64,000 nucleotides of DNA, taken from positions 53,541 through 117,540 of the forward strand of contig OENT01000378.1 of the NCBI GenBank assembly GCA_900239685.1, given 5' to 3'. Under the pieces are notes generated by a model, which had not been told where the DNA came from, ran no database searches, and was given only the letters and a program-made list of their open reading frames with translations. Below, piece after piece: positions 23,358-37,498 of the stretch (within the stretch, counting starts at the first letter, position 1; every line of letters starts with the position of its first letter). Made by a program: the position numbers and the translations under genes. This DNA is from Rotaria macrura (Eukaryota > Rotifera > Eurotatoria > Philodinida > Philodinidae).

Positions 23358-26300
23358 GGAAGTTTGATAAAATATTGTTATCACGAATTGAAATAAAGAC
23401 ACAACGACATCATTTGAAATGGCCTGAAAGACGAAAGTACCGATTTTTTTGTTCTGTTCCTTGTTTTTTTTTCAACGGGCTGAGAAAATATCAATAGGAT
23501 TCTGACACACACATACACAGGCAGTAATATTCGATGATAACATGTAGAAGAAAAGTTTCTTTATCGTAAAAGAGAAAGATTTTTAACAGAATAGAGCTAA
23601 TAGTTACCCTCATGTTCCACTCTTAAACTGATCAATTTATATCGATGAAATAACTACCAAGTTCATGTTTTTCTTCTAATGGTTTCCGATTATTTCCTCC
23701 AATTGAACTAAATTACATTAGCTTGATGCAATTTAATAGAATTGAAAACAATCGATGATTTTCATCATTCATGTGCTTTATGGTCTTACATGTCTGCATG
23801 GTTACTGTGCAATCATTAGATCACAATATGCTAAATTGTCCAGTAGGTATTAATATATGTGAAAAGATCATCTAACCCCTCTAGGATTGATAAATTGTTG
23901 ATCAAGAAACCTTATTGTTGTGTAGTACGGTGGCTTTGTATCAGAGAGATAGTTCATTTATGGATTTTTTTCGTCACAAGTGTTTTATGTTTATTTGATA
24001 GTACTTCACTCGATATGCATTTACTGCGATGAAGACGGTTTCATGTTAAGTGTTTCTATTCTGAATTTCAGATAAAGTCAAACTCATGGACATTTTTATG
24101 AGTACTATATTATTGACCAATAATACCTTGCCAAACAAATATAGGCATCGTATCAGGAGATGGGTGATAGTTATAAGTGAGTCACATTATATTCGAAGCC
24201 AAAACAATGATCGAACTTACTAGAAAAATTTTGAACGCGAACTCGATCACATCTGTAGCACCGCTGACGACTATATTCCACCCTGTTATTTTGTAAGTGG
24301 AAATGGAAAAACGATGTATTTGCGCAATAGGTACTTATTGTAACCTATTCTCAATAACTAGCTTATGTTTATCATCGATGGACCTTTCATTGGACTAATC
24401 TATAAATCTTGATATCAATCATGTTATCATTGTTGAGATATCCATCGTTATCCATGACGATAAATGACACCTATTTATTTCATGTGGTTGCATCTAAGTT
24501 GTTATTAAATTTCCAATCAAAATACAATCCGAGATATATCTCACAATCTTTCTTTTTATCTTTAGATTTAGTTGTCTTTGTATTATATTTAGTTGCGTAT
24601 CATATTTTCAAAATTAGTTAAGACGTAAGTTTTCATCGTGTGAAAACAGCTATTTTAAGCGTCACCTTTGATTGTATTTTCAATTAATCTACTTGTCACA
24701 ATCACAATCCTCTAGCTTTTGAGTTTTTCCAAACACCATCGTTTTGTGATAGTCTTGTATCATTTTTATGGTTAAATTAAACAATAGAATCGAAATCGAA
24801 TAAAAGAAATATAGAATATTATGTGTTTTTTCTTTTAGGAAATAAATTTATTTGTAGTATTTTCTCCAAAACTATAATCTGTTCGTGTGATAAAAAAAAA
24901 GAACACGCCATGTACTGCATTACTAACGAACTCAATGTAACGCAGTCGACAATTTGGTAAAAAGGTAGAAGTTTCATACTGTGTGTCAACGGTGAAGTAG
25001 ATAAAGGTCGAAAGGAAAATGCCGAAAGTGGAAAGGTCGAAAAGAAGGATATAGAAAAACAAAATGTCGAAGATGAGTATTGAGAAGCCTATAGGTCATG
25101 ATGCAAGATGAAGATGTACGTGTCGCTTTTTCTTGAACATTGGTTTTAGCCTAAAATGTAACTGAAGAGAAAGTGTCTATTACTACTGACCGAAACATTT
25201 CACAATCACAACTACATCAGATCATTTCGCACTGATATAGGAATCTATCAACTATTACGGGCAACATCTTTGACTCCACAGACAAGTAATCAAATGCTGT
25301 TGGTGGCACATGCGATCTTTTAGGTCACATCTGAGATATTAAGAGTAACACGTGAATTACTACCTAAATAGCTAAACTGCTGTAGATACCATATGAAAGT
25401 CTACCGACAAAGTTTCCAGATAGTCATAAAAATTCATTGGTAACATGTTTACACAGTTCTGTAAATTTCACATTGAATACATTTAGTAGAATAAAATTTT
25501 ATCCTAGCATGATACTTGCACTTTCAAATCGATTTACATGAATGTGAATAATGCTGAAGTATCAGTATTACTGATGAATGGTGAGGTAGAAGCATTGTCA
25601 TTGATAATAAATAATGCTAATAATTGTTCTAATGCAATATTTACACTTCGTTTCCTTCAAACATCGATGCCTCTTTTCGAGTCTTCCTTGCAAACTGCCG
25701 AGTGTGTCTCTGTCGTGAATCTCTCGGGAGTTGAGTGAAGTACGAGAATATTTGCCATGGAATGTGTCAGAAGTAGCGAGAACCCCGGAACAAACAAAAT
25801 CAAAAGCGTTTTCTAGAGGCTTCAAAACAACGCCAAGTAGCTTACCAGAGCTTCGTCCATAGCTAGTCAAAATCCATACGAACATAATGCCGATGCCCAC
25901 ATGACCCGCACATCGAATCTTCATTGAATAGCAGTTCACTGCCGAAACTGCTCAAGTCTTTTCTACATTTTCCTTTCCGACCTCTAACCACCTATCCATG
26001 TCTATATATTATCGAGAGCTACCCCTTGGGGTTTTATGTGATGCTAGCAAAAAGGAAGCTGTTTTTTGTCTTCTGATTTATTTTCTTCTGTTTTCGTTTC
26101 AACGTTTCGTGTAATCTTTACAAATAATTGAAGAATTTGCCGATTACTCAGAGAGAATCTATTCGACTTTCATGTAGTAAATATTCTATCACAGAGTCTG
26201 TTCGAGCCTTTTCTTTTTACTAACTCTAGAATCCACATTATTATGAAAAATTCTTAAAAATGAATGTGAATTTACTTGTCGAATTTCGATGGGCTATTAT

Positions 26301-29300
26301 AATACAAGACAAGTTCAGAAGCAAAATAGTTTGTTGTTCAAAAAGTGCTTGAGCAGACTTCTACTCAAACTGATTCAGTCTGAACTTCTTCTTTAGCTGA
26401 AATAAGATACAATTCAGCGAAACATATATAAATATAGAATAGAAGATTTTCAATGCTTTCAGATATTAGATTAATTTTAATCGGATTCAATAGTCTTACG
26501 AAAATGTAGGTAAATTATTATCAACAGAAGGGTTATTGAATATAGGACTCTATTGCGTTCTTCAGTTGTTTTTGCAGGTCACAATAAAGTTGCATGTCAT
26601 CGCATTTGTTTGAGCTTGAAGCATTTCTCTGTAGTATAGCAGGCTTTCTAATAGGTTCTCAATTAAAAAGGATGAAAGGAATCTACGCAGATAAAAACGG
26701 CAGCTTGAGATAAAAAATCTTATAGTTGAAAGAAAAACAGATGCAAAAATAGACGTAAAAGTTGATCCATATCGCTATTCTTTTTCTCATTCAATTTATC
26801 ACTTATTGAATGTTTGAATACTTCCTTCCACGAAACTTAGTTCCACTTTTCTATCTATTAGTATCTTTCTTTGTTTCTTTCTTTTCTAAAGATTTCTACT
26901 CTTTCACTCGTGCATTCATGAAAGGTAGACTGCGATAATTTATGCTCGCAAGCATTCATACTTCAGTTCGCCAAGTTTATGCTCGACTTTAAATCGATTT
27001 CTTCTAACTCGTTGTAAGATAATTTATTTTTCAGTAATCTTACGAACAAGACGTCTGAGGAAATTACTTTTTAAAATACACTTTAGTATTGTGCATGCAT
27101 TTTCTCACTAAAGAACTCTGTTTCTCTTCGGTTTTTCCACATTTATCTCTTAAATCTATATAAAGTCAAAAATGTTAAAATATGAGATGAACTTATGGAT
27201 ATGAATGTTCGACATGTTATTCTAATATATATACTCTCATAGATACTAGGATAGGATCAGACACAAAAAATCCGGGAGCGTTCGTGAAGTTGGTACATAT
27301 TTCCAGGAAATTCAAGTTGCGTGCATGACGAGACCCTAGCATTCAACAACGAAAGAACTTTCTTACATTCAAGTAAGTTTTATCACAAAATTCATTTCGA
27401 TATGAAAGTCTGTAGATGTATATACACTCGGCAGCTGTATGATTTAGTATTTGGCTAGGTTAGGAAACTCATTTATATGTATGTAATTTTACGTAGAATA
27501 ATGTGTTTATCTTTTCGGTTAGGTTGTATGATAAAGTGTTTAATACTAATACAACTTTTACTGTTTCTATTTGTTTTCCGATGAATATCTTTGAAAAAGT
27601 TCTATCTCTATCATCATTTTGGGATCTTTGCAAAATATGAGAAGGCTTCAAGTCTATTCGACATTATTGGCTTTAGTTGTAGGTACTTTGAGAAATTTTG
27701 TTTGATTTCTGACAAAAACGCAGTTGAGAAGATAATCATAAAATAATTGATTTTTTTCTTATATCCATTTGCATTGGTGTGAGGTAACTAACGTTTCATT
27801 TTAATTGATTTCGAGGAAAAGTCAAAAATCTTTATTCTCTAACAAAAATATCCAATGCCAAATTACAGATTTCTTGATTACATGTACAGAATACTCATAA
27901 GCAGATTTTTATTTAAAATGGAATTTCTTGACCAAAACCAATTCAGTACTAACCGAGATATAACTACTATTTTGCTAATGTTTTACATAATATATAGAGA
28001 TTCCTCTGCTTATTTCTGAAAGGAAAGAATTAAAGTTACATGAATTTTTCCTAGTAGCCATTTTATAAGAATTTTCTGGAAAGTGGAACTTACCATGTCA
28101 TGAAATATCCATTGTTGAGTTTGAATGGGTCTCGTTGATATTATTCTATTGAAATACTTATGCTTGTATTTTTATATCGAAAATCTGACTCTTTTATGTC
28201 CTAAGCTCGATACCCTTACAATTAAGTTCACAGTGTCTGATTATTGTTCCTCTAGTTGTATTTCAATATCTCTATATTAAAGCTTCTTAATTCCCGTTCG
28301 GATCTGACCTAGTCCATAGTTTCTTTAACTCGATAGGCTTCACCTCATTCGGACATAGTTACCTTTTTTCAAGCTACTCTTGTGCATTATGATACGTATC
28401 TGTGTTCAGATAAAATACAACATCTACGGAAAATCAATCTACAGTGTCATCCATCAATCACTATAAAATACTTATTGAGAACTTAATAATAGACTATAGT
28501 AACTCATCGATAGAAAAAAATAAACTTGAACAAGTATCCATGCTTTTCAACTTTGTTATAGGCTCATTACTTTATCAATAAGATTTATGTCAATCCAACA
28601 TTCATGCTTGATATAAATCATATATGAATAGAGCATGCCACAAGGGAATGACAGAGACTATAATTATTAAAGTAACGTAGGATTGAAATGAATTTTAATT
28701 ATATTCTTACTGCTATCGACAAAAACGTAAACTAGTGCTATGCAGTAACCAAAGCAAAGAACAAATATCTAAAAACATATTGAATCGAGTACTATGATAT
28801 TAATACAAAACGCATTCTAACTATGTAACTTTGCTTCATAGAACAATATTTCATTGAATTCTTATTGTAACATAAAATTCATATATTCTATGGTTTTTCA
28901 AAACGAAACGAAGCACTGCTCATGGATCCCATCGAACTCTTTTTTCAAATTTATCTCAGATTATTTTTTGCTTTCTAAATTATTCCAATAATATATTGCC
29001 GTGAAGCGATAGCAGATTCTAATTTCATGATACAATGCCAAGATATGAATATCAATCGCTGAACTTATTTCTAAATAAAACTTTGTTATTCAATAAGTAA
29101 ACACATCGTGGGAAGTAGATATCAGTGTCTTGTTAAAAATGACTTTTCACCCATAAAAAGTATATATTTACATACTCATAGAAGAGAAATCATTCAACAA
29201 ACCAATTTAAATTGCTTTTATTTCTAATAGGACGTCTGCCTCTCTCGTTTATATATTTGAAGAGTATCATGAGATGACATTGTTTACTTGAAATAAAAAA

Positions 29301-32300
29301 GACGCTCACAATACAGATAAAAATAATGCTATCCAACGCGTTGCTATAGAAAGCAAGATGTTTAAAGACAGAAAAAAATTACTTTTCTTCGTTGAATTTA
29401 ACGGTTAGAATACAGGCACATAGAAGAGTGTTCCTACATTTTAATGCTATTTCATATTTCCTTTTTTCTCCTTCCTCTTGCGCTTATAAGATTAAGATAA
29501 GACATCAAGTAATAAGCAAAGTAATTTATATTTCTTTTGCTATTTGGAGAAAAAAAATAGACAACACGATGATAACGAGATTCTATGATAATTTATTTCA
29601 TATGAAATGATGATTCACATTACTATTTCAATGACTACTTTAGAGAATAATGCTTTTAGGTGTTAAATTGTTTGCCGATGCCAGAGTATGTGAGTAAACA
29701 GCAATTTTTTTGCCTTTCACGATTGTCTTATAAAATACAAATTTATTTTCCATGCTCGTATATATAGATAATTATGAGACATTGTTCACGCAATATATTT
29801 ACGATGTAGAACGATTTTTAGTTTTCTAATTGACAAAAAATTGGATTTTGCTTTATGCTGAAACAGCAAAAGAAAATTCTTCTACTACAATGAAGTAAGG
29901 TAAACACGATGTACTTAGTCGATTTTGTATAACATTTGACATTCTACCAAGAGCATGCCATTGATTTCGATAAAATTTTCTCTAGCGTCTATGTATAGTA
30001 TATAAATATATATATATATATCGATTTACAGAAAAGTAGATAGATTGGTTTAGAATAATTTGAACTAGTGTTTTAACTTGTTCACCATTGTAGAGTCGAA
30101 ATTTACAACAGAATAAATTGCTTGTGTGTGAAACTCATATCGAAAGAATTCTCTCTGTTTAGTTAGATTGCAGAGAAATAACTTAAGTATTAGAATATTT
30201 TCAAAACATAATATAATAAATTATTTTGTAGAATGATTTTTTGAAAATCTAGCATATTATAAACCAACGATGATTCACTTAAAGAAACTCTGAATGTTTA
30301 CCATCCATACATTTGCAGGTTTCATTTCGTTACCTTTTGTCATGGAGAAGAAAAAGTTTGCATTTTACAAAAACAAATTCGAGTGCCACTCGTTCCATAA
30401 ACAATACTATGCAGTTAAATTCTATTCGAGATTATTCTTTTGATGCAGCATCTAGATAAATGTTCAGAAGCGATGGGATCTGAGTAGTTGGTAAAGTAAT
30501 TTCTCGTTTTAAAAGAGTTGAAAAGTGCCTTGATTTTGGCTTCTCATATTATTGAGTAATGTGTTCGGATCCTTTAACCTTGTAATTCAACCGAAGCTTC
30601 TTGGGATGAATATACCACACGCGCAATATGCCCACCTACTGTGAGTTTATTTCTGTATTTGTAAAACTAATATAATGTAGTTTATCGACAAAAAAACACA
30701 GAATACGATACAAATCGGATCGGTCAGGTTGATTAGAATCCAATAAAATTCATGTGATTTGTAAACATACTCATTACGTAAAAGCTTAAATCATCCTAGA
30801 CTAATGAATCACATATTGTATAGCATTGTATCCTTATTAACAAGCATTCAGTAGATTTCAATGAAATTCATTAACAATCTCAAAATCTTCAAAAACAAAC
30901 TAAATCACATACTTTGTGTTATAGTGTCGAAAAAATTCATAAATAAACCAGACTTTTATGACATATCAAATACAGATGAGCATCAGGTTAATATGACAAA
31001 AGATCTAGAAATCCTCAGCGATCTTAATTATCAAAAGAAGGAATTCATCCATCTTAAACAATACAATCATCTACAGAATTCTAGTTTCTTCCAACAACAT
31101 CAAAAATTAATTATATATTTCGTACAAAACTCGATAATATTTTGTGTCAACTGAAAAGCCTTCATTCAAAATAAAACACATAATACGTATATCTTCATCT
31201 TCTTTTTGTACTTTGATCATCGAAGCAGAAACTTGATACTCTTATGTTTTCAATATTGTGTACCACTTATAAAAGTTAATGATTTAACGAAACATGTCTC
31301 ATATTCATACTTCAAGGCAAAAGGAAATTCATGGTATTGTTGCCATTGTCTTTCTAAGTACTTGAAGAACTGACTTTTACATAAATATAACACTAGAAAT
31401 GTAACATACAGATTGTAAAAGGAAAAAGAATACACAGAACAAATTATCCGTTTACGAAAATACGCATACACGTTTTCATGTGCAAGTGCATTTTTGTAAT
31501 CGGAGTGTGTTTTGTTCAGTGCAGAACTCTTACTCTGGTTCTCTCACCTTATCAATAGTATTACAAGGACAAATTTCATGGATTTAATTCCAATTTATTT
31601 CTCAAAAAGAAAATACATAGTTTAGATACATGTAGTTACATAAAGGAAAATTCTGTTTTTCATGTCTTAACGTTAAGCTCGACTCAAGTATTTGTGTAAA
31701 TTATTATAATAAGTATAATTATAATGATGAATAGAAAATGTCCTTCAACTTCAAAAAATAAGATGTACTACGTTTTGCATTTACATTATCTTGATATATT
31801 AATAACATGAAAAACAATAAAACTCTCCTCTTTATTGACTCAAAAAAAAAGCGAACGTCTGGTTGATTTTGTTTACAATGTGAGGACTTCTATGACTTTA
31901 TTCATTAAATTTATGTTGAAAGGTATACTAATAATGTCTTTCGTATTTTTTAAAAATCAAATCTAACAGTATCATGTCATTGGTCTTTAATTTCCATCAT
32001 CTAAAAGTTGAGCTTGTATTTTTAACAAACGTAAATACATCATTCGGTTTGATGAATTTTTCTAGAGTATTCATAGGCAAAATAAAACTTTGAGTAGACA
32101 TTGCAATCTGCACTATGCTATAGAAAGAGAAGAAAACGAGCGTTTTTCTTATTTTTTGTCTTGGCACTCGTTTGTTTTTCTTTTTTTCAGCGAAGAAAAG
32201 TGCGTACATCTAGCATGTAGATATTAGTCCTTCCTAAGAAAGAAGAATAGTCTTTAAAATACTTTATTTTTAGATTATCTTTTCATTAAGAAAGTACTCG

Positions 32301-32389
32301 GCTATTCTGACGTAGTATCACAATTCAAGATGATATTATGTTAAGATTCTCTGAATTACTATTCTTTCACTAAATTTTAACTTATAACA
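23358..32389. other. Nine-kilobase gene desert
   Basis: No supported gene, RNA or mobile element. Open frames are short and compositionally random. Minor features are degenerate GGTCGAAAG-like repeats at about 25005-25045 and a TA microsatellite at about 30000-30020. The promoters of the flanking divergent receptor genes must lie at its ends. Confidence 0.5.
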
Positions 32390-35325
32390 ATGCTATATCT
32401 ACCATTGTCATCATCAATAAATAAACCCGAACTAGAAAATAACGTTCATAAAGCAATGAGACAAGCAAGAAATACAACTAGAACAAGTTCTTGTTTAATA
32501 TGTAATGCTGAAGCACGTATTATTAACTATGGTGCACTTTCTTGTTATTCATGTAAAACATTTTTTCGTCGTCACAGTTTTCAAATGAAAGTATGTGATC
32601 AGTTGTTCGTTCATAAGTTAAATTCTTTTTTGTTTCTATTCCTTTCTTGTATCAAGAATACTCGTTCATGTCATACTGGAGGTCATTGTGAAATAACAAT
32701 GCAAACACGAAAATTTTGTAGTTCTTGTCGATTAGCTAAATGTCTTGCAGTGGGCATGTCAACAGAACTTATACGAAAACAATATCAAAAACTGAACTTA
32801 AATTCAACGATGAAAACAATTAGTGAAACAATGGTATGTATTACATAGTTCAATGTTGAAACGTAGTCATATTTCATAGAAACTAAAGAACTTCTGAATA
32901 TATACATAAAAATGAAACTTAGAATAAAAATTTTTTATGAAGATTAACTCAAGAGAATTGTTTCCGAAATGAATGTATGTAAGTTGACTTTGACAGCATA
33001 TTATTTAGTTTAAAGACTTTCATATTCTATTTCATTATCTTTTCATTGTAAAATAATTCATAAAACATTGAGTAGAAAAAAGACACTTATCAAGAATCCA
33101 TGTTTTATTTATATAATGAATTTCAATAAAAAAAACATTATCCTTAAGCACATTCATTTAAGCTTCTGTTGTATGCTTTCTCAATGAGATAACTGAGAAA
33201 TTAGGAAATACTTAACATGATGAATTTTTTATTTCATGTTGAAATTAATTGTTACAAATGTAAAATAATGAATCATATTGAATTCAATTGTAAGCACTTG
33301 TTTCAATTAATAATGTTCATGAATATATTCATTTATTTATTTGAAGATAGAGAATTTAAAATTCAAATAGATTGACATCCATATTACTAAAGACTATCAT
33401 ATATTTAAGATGTATTACATCTATTAAAACAGATGAAAACTTTTCAAATGATGATTTAACGGAAAGTTAAACTATCATGAACAATAATCGTTCATGAAAC
33501 AATGCAATTATTCTTGCACGTTTTTAGATGTCATATGAAATCTTCAAGAAAACAGTTTTACTAGAAGAAAAGTATAAAATTAAGGAAAAGACTTGTTTCG
33601 CTACACTCTAGCTATGCTTCTACTCTTCAATGGAATTACTCCCAGTTCTTCTATTCTATGTAACATGCAAATCTATTTGCTCAATATGAAGTTCTGAATT
33701 CTACGATGTACCAATACATTTTTCAATTCGACAAGACTGACATTTGAAAAACATGATTTTACAAAATGTATCACGAACTAATGTTCCTAATCGTTTTCGT
33801 CAGGCCAAGAGTACATCCGAAATATCGAAAAGTTGAGTATAAAATACTTCGTCTATAAATTTTACAAGATTAACTTTTAATGTTCACATTGATCCTACAA
33901 AGTATTTTCACAGAACTTGTAATTATTCATCTTAATGTCAAGAAATGAACATTTTCACGATGAGAAACAAGCAAAAGCATTTAGGTCAATTCATTATAGA
34001 CCACCGATATTGTATGTCACGTTAGACGAAAATTTTATATTAACAAACACATCTTGCAATGACAGGTATTTATGTGAAGATAAGAGAATCGAACTAAAAA
34101 AAAATTCTTTTTTTCTTATCCATATTCAAAAGTGTCATAAAAAGAAGCTTGCAATTCAATCTCTATTATATTAATCTATTGACAATTAGAATCATATGTC
34201 AAAAGATTTAACTATGAAACGATGCAAATTTAATTAACATGTTGTAAATAGATAATATTTCTGCTTAAATTCAAACTTCATATTGTCCTATTATTATTGT
34301 TGTAAACGTAGATAGATGCAAGCGTATGATCTTAGTTTCGTAGGAGAATTTGTTTTGATACAAAATAATTTGCATTCCATGTGTAACATATGTATCGAAA
34401 TTCTCCTATGTTATGATATTTCAATTTCATTAAAATCTAATTCATGTGATAAAATCGAGATGCATAAAAACTTTTAATTGAAATTTTATTCATAAAAATA
34501 AGTTCGTTTTAGCCAGTCCTACAAATTGCTCCATTAAATTTACTACAGCATGACAAATCATCACTTAATGATTCTGAATGGAATCTATTATCAAATGTTA
34601 TTCATGCTTTTGATAGATTCGATTTAGTTCCATCGATGCGTAATACAGTTAAATGCTTAGAGTTGGTCGATGCAACAAATCAAATCCATGTATCCGATTC
34701 GTTTAATCTATTTTCTTCATTTTATACGGCATTACAATCATTTATTAGTGCTACAGCTGATTTTCGTGTATTGACTATTGCTGAACAATGTTCACTATTT
34801 CAACGTAATCTACATGGTCTATACAATTTTTGTGGCACATTTATGTTACGTGATGCCGGAATGTTCGATAGTAGAAAAAATCTAAGTCTAATTGAACCAT
34901 TATATGAACATGAAATTATTAATCAAACAAAACGAATAACAAGTAGACTTGATCGTGACTCAACAATTGTGAAACTTATTCATATGGTGTTTGCTTTTTC
35001 TACAAATTGCTATACGGTCAGTTATGACCCATATATGAATGAAGATGCACTACTCATCGGTACATTTCGTTTATTCGGCAGTCAAAATGTATACGCAGAA
35101 ATTTTATGGAAATATTTGTTATATCGATATGGTTATGGAGATAGTGTTCGTCGTTTTGCAGGACTTGTTAAACAGATCCTTGATTTAATATCATTTTCTG
35201 CTGGTCTATATTCAGATTATCGACATCATCAAATACTTGTCGATGATTTAGTTGAACAAGCAAAATCTACACTTGTTCTACAAGGTAATGATTCCATACC
35301 TCTATGGGGAAAAACAATCGATTGA
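32390..35325 (+). CDS. Nuclear hormone receptor with non-canonical P-box
   Basis: Ligand-regulated or orphan transcription factor. Exons 32390-32590, 32657-32833 and 34513-35325, all phase 0; 396 residues. The DNA-binding domain has two C4 zinc fingers: C35, C38, C52, C55 and C72, C78, C88, C91. Finger 1 ends CYSCKTFFRRHSF, where most receptors have CEGCKGFFRR, so the P-box that reads the response element is unusual. Finger 2 ends FCSSCRLAKCLAVGM, the conserved start of the hinge. The ligand-binding region follows in the third exon, with the signature-like FRVLTIAEQCSLFQRNLHGLY and later helices ending near LVLQGNDSIPLWGKTID. The first intron (66 bp) is a multiple of three without a stop, so retention would insert 22 residues between the fingers. 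The second intron is 1679 bp. Subfamily cannot be assigned; a lineage-specific receptor is likely. Confidence 0.9.
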
Positions 35326-37498
35326 ACAAAGAAAATGAACTATTATTCAGATATTCATCGAAAAATAAATGTAAACTTATGCTTTACTCATTGAAGAATG
35401 ATGAAATGTTGTCTTAATACATGAACATGAATAAAAATTTCTCTTTGTTTAACTGTAAAATATTCGTAATGTCCGATAAAGAGATCGATTAAATCCAAGG
35501 CATGTTATTGATATCAATCGATCATCGGAGTCTAAACATATGGCAATTCAATGCTCTCGCTGCACATTCAATGGAAATTCATGAAAGTACCTCAAGTTCA
35601 ATCGATAGTGAAATCGATCTGATTATCAATGCATTTAGTTTGCATATGAATGTATGAATATTTAAATTTTTCTAGCTGAACAAACTTCATACGCAATTAA
35701 TTGATCGCCTAGGATTGAATATCATAATTTTAAATTATCTTTGCAACTAAAAATTGAATCGTTTTTTTTTTGAATGAAAACCATTTGAAGACAAATGCTA
35801 ATGCTATCATTTAATACATCATGAACAAAGCTTTCTTTTGTTCAAGAAAAAAAATCATATTAATTTTATTTAATGCACTACGTTGCAAGAGAAGAGAAAA
35901 GAAGGCTGAATCAGATGGTTCACGTTTATTATTGTTCTGTCTGTCGATCAACAAGAACTGTAAGAAGAGTAACTTTTGTTTAAGGCACCAGATGAATACA
36001 CATTCGACCCATCGGTGCAAAAAATCAAATGGCGTAAAGATAGTGATCATTTGTCGCCATACTACTATGCCTTTAGACATTTACATAACTTTCGAATATA
36101 ATTGTATACTGTCTCATTCGTGTGAAGACGTTTTCGTTCATTGAACTAATTTGACTATTACGCACATGTGTAAACGTCTCCGCCTCCTCATCATCATGAA
36201 AACAAATTGAAATGTGTAGACATTTTTTTCTCTTCTTCATCTGTATCCAATCAGCTTTGAAAATGAATCCACTCAAGTTATACATTCTTGTCTTTTACAC
36301 GAACATGTTGGCACTCGAACACTACAAAAAAAAACACGAAACTTAAAGAACGTGATATTTATGTAACAAGTATGATGATGACATATATAGTCGTTTTATT
36401 CTGTAAGAAGGGTTACATATAGAAAAAAAGAAAGATAGTGTTTGACTTCCTACGCATCAACGAATAAATCTATGTTTTTCAATTGTTCATTCATCTGTTT
36501 TTGTATAGTTTAAGCAAATAGATCACCATCTCTAAATCCTTCTTCTTTTTTTTTTCATTCATTGTGAAGATGACGGTGTGGGTGATGAATGTAAACGGGC
36601 TTCACACCATCTTTATACACATATCAATATGTAATCGCGATTGAGCGTGTGCGTAAGCAAGGAGAAAAAAAGAGATCGAATTTGCTTGATTAAGATAAGC
36701 TTGATTGTTCGAAATGAGGACGAATACTACGACAGGTGTAATGTATAGTGTCGACCTCCTTCTATTTCTTAAGACGACAAGGGTATACTACTTGCAATTT
36801 TCTTGTCATACATATCATATACGTACAAGTGTGATTTGACCCGCTTGAGAACAACAAACGAACGGTTGCATATTGCAACAGCATATGAAAAATTCGAACA
36901 CAGTCCGTCAAACACATCAGTATATGACGGAGAAAAGAAGATATTGTGTCAACAGAGTTTTAAGTTTTTCTCTTTCTGTTTTATTTTGTGAGAAAATACT
37001 TGATAATATAAACATCCAGGTACGTCGTATTGATTTACAGATTATTTTTTTTTGTCTGCGATTGTACTCATTACAATATAATAGTGTTAATCCAAAGAGA
37101 ACAGTTTCGTGTGTTTGTTCCGTGATTCGTCGGCATATACGGTCGACTTATATTTGCACGTCTAATTTAACTTTTTGCGATTCGATGTGAAATGGATATA
37201 CGTTTTCTCTCTGCATCGTTCATGTTTGATGACGGTGTCAATTGAATAAAAGTCAGTATGAAGGAACGGATATAAAAGAAGAAAAAAAAACACAGACGTT
37301 CTACGTCAATTTTGATGTGTTTGTCGATGAAAAAGTCAAGTAGGTGGTGTAAGTTAAACTTTTGAATATTGTACGTATATATATATATATACATACCTTC
37401 TTAAAGAATATGAAACAACATCGAAATGAATATAAATATATGAATTTGTTTTAGATTTTGACATTATTGTATCTGTAAACTAAAGTATAAATTTATTA
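35326..37498. other. Intergenic region
   Basis: The 3' flank of the nuclear receptor and the presumed promoter of the adhesion GPCR. No gene is supported. There is a short TA microsatellite just before the GPCR start (about 37378-37392). Confidence 0.5.
35430..35435 (+). terminator. Candidate poly(A) signal of the nuclear receptor gene
   Basis: AATAAA about 105 bp after the stop codon. Confidence 0.5.

Noticed and set aside
25538..25939. Overlapping frames on both strands (66 and 113 codons)
   Set aside because: No motif, no splice context, and the two strands are open simultaneously as chance allows.
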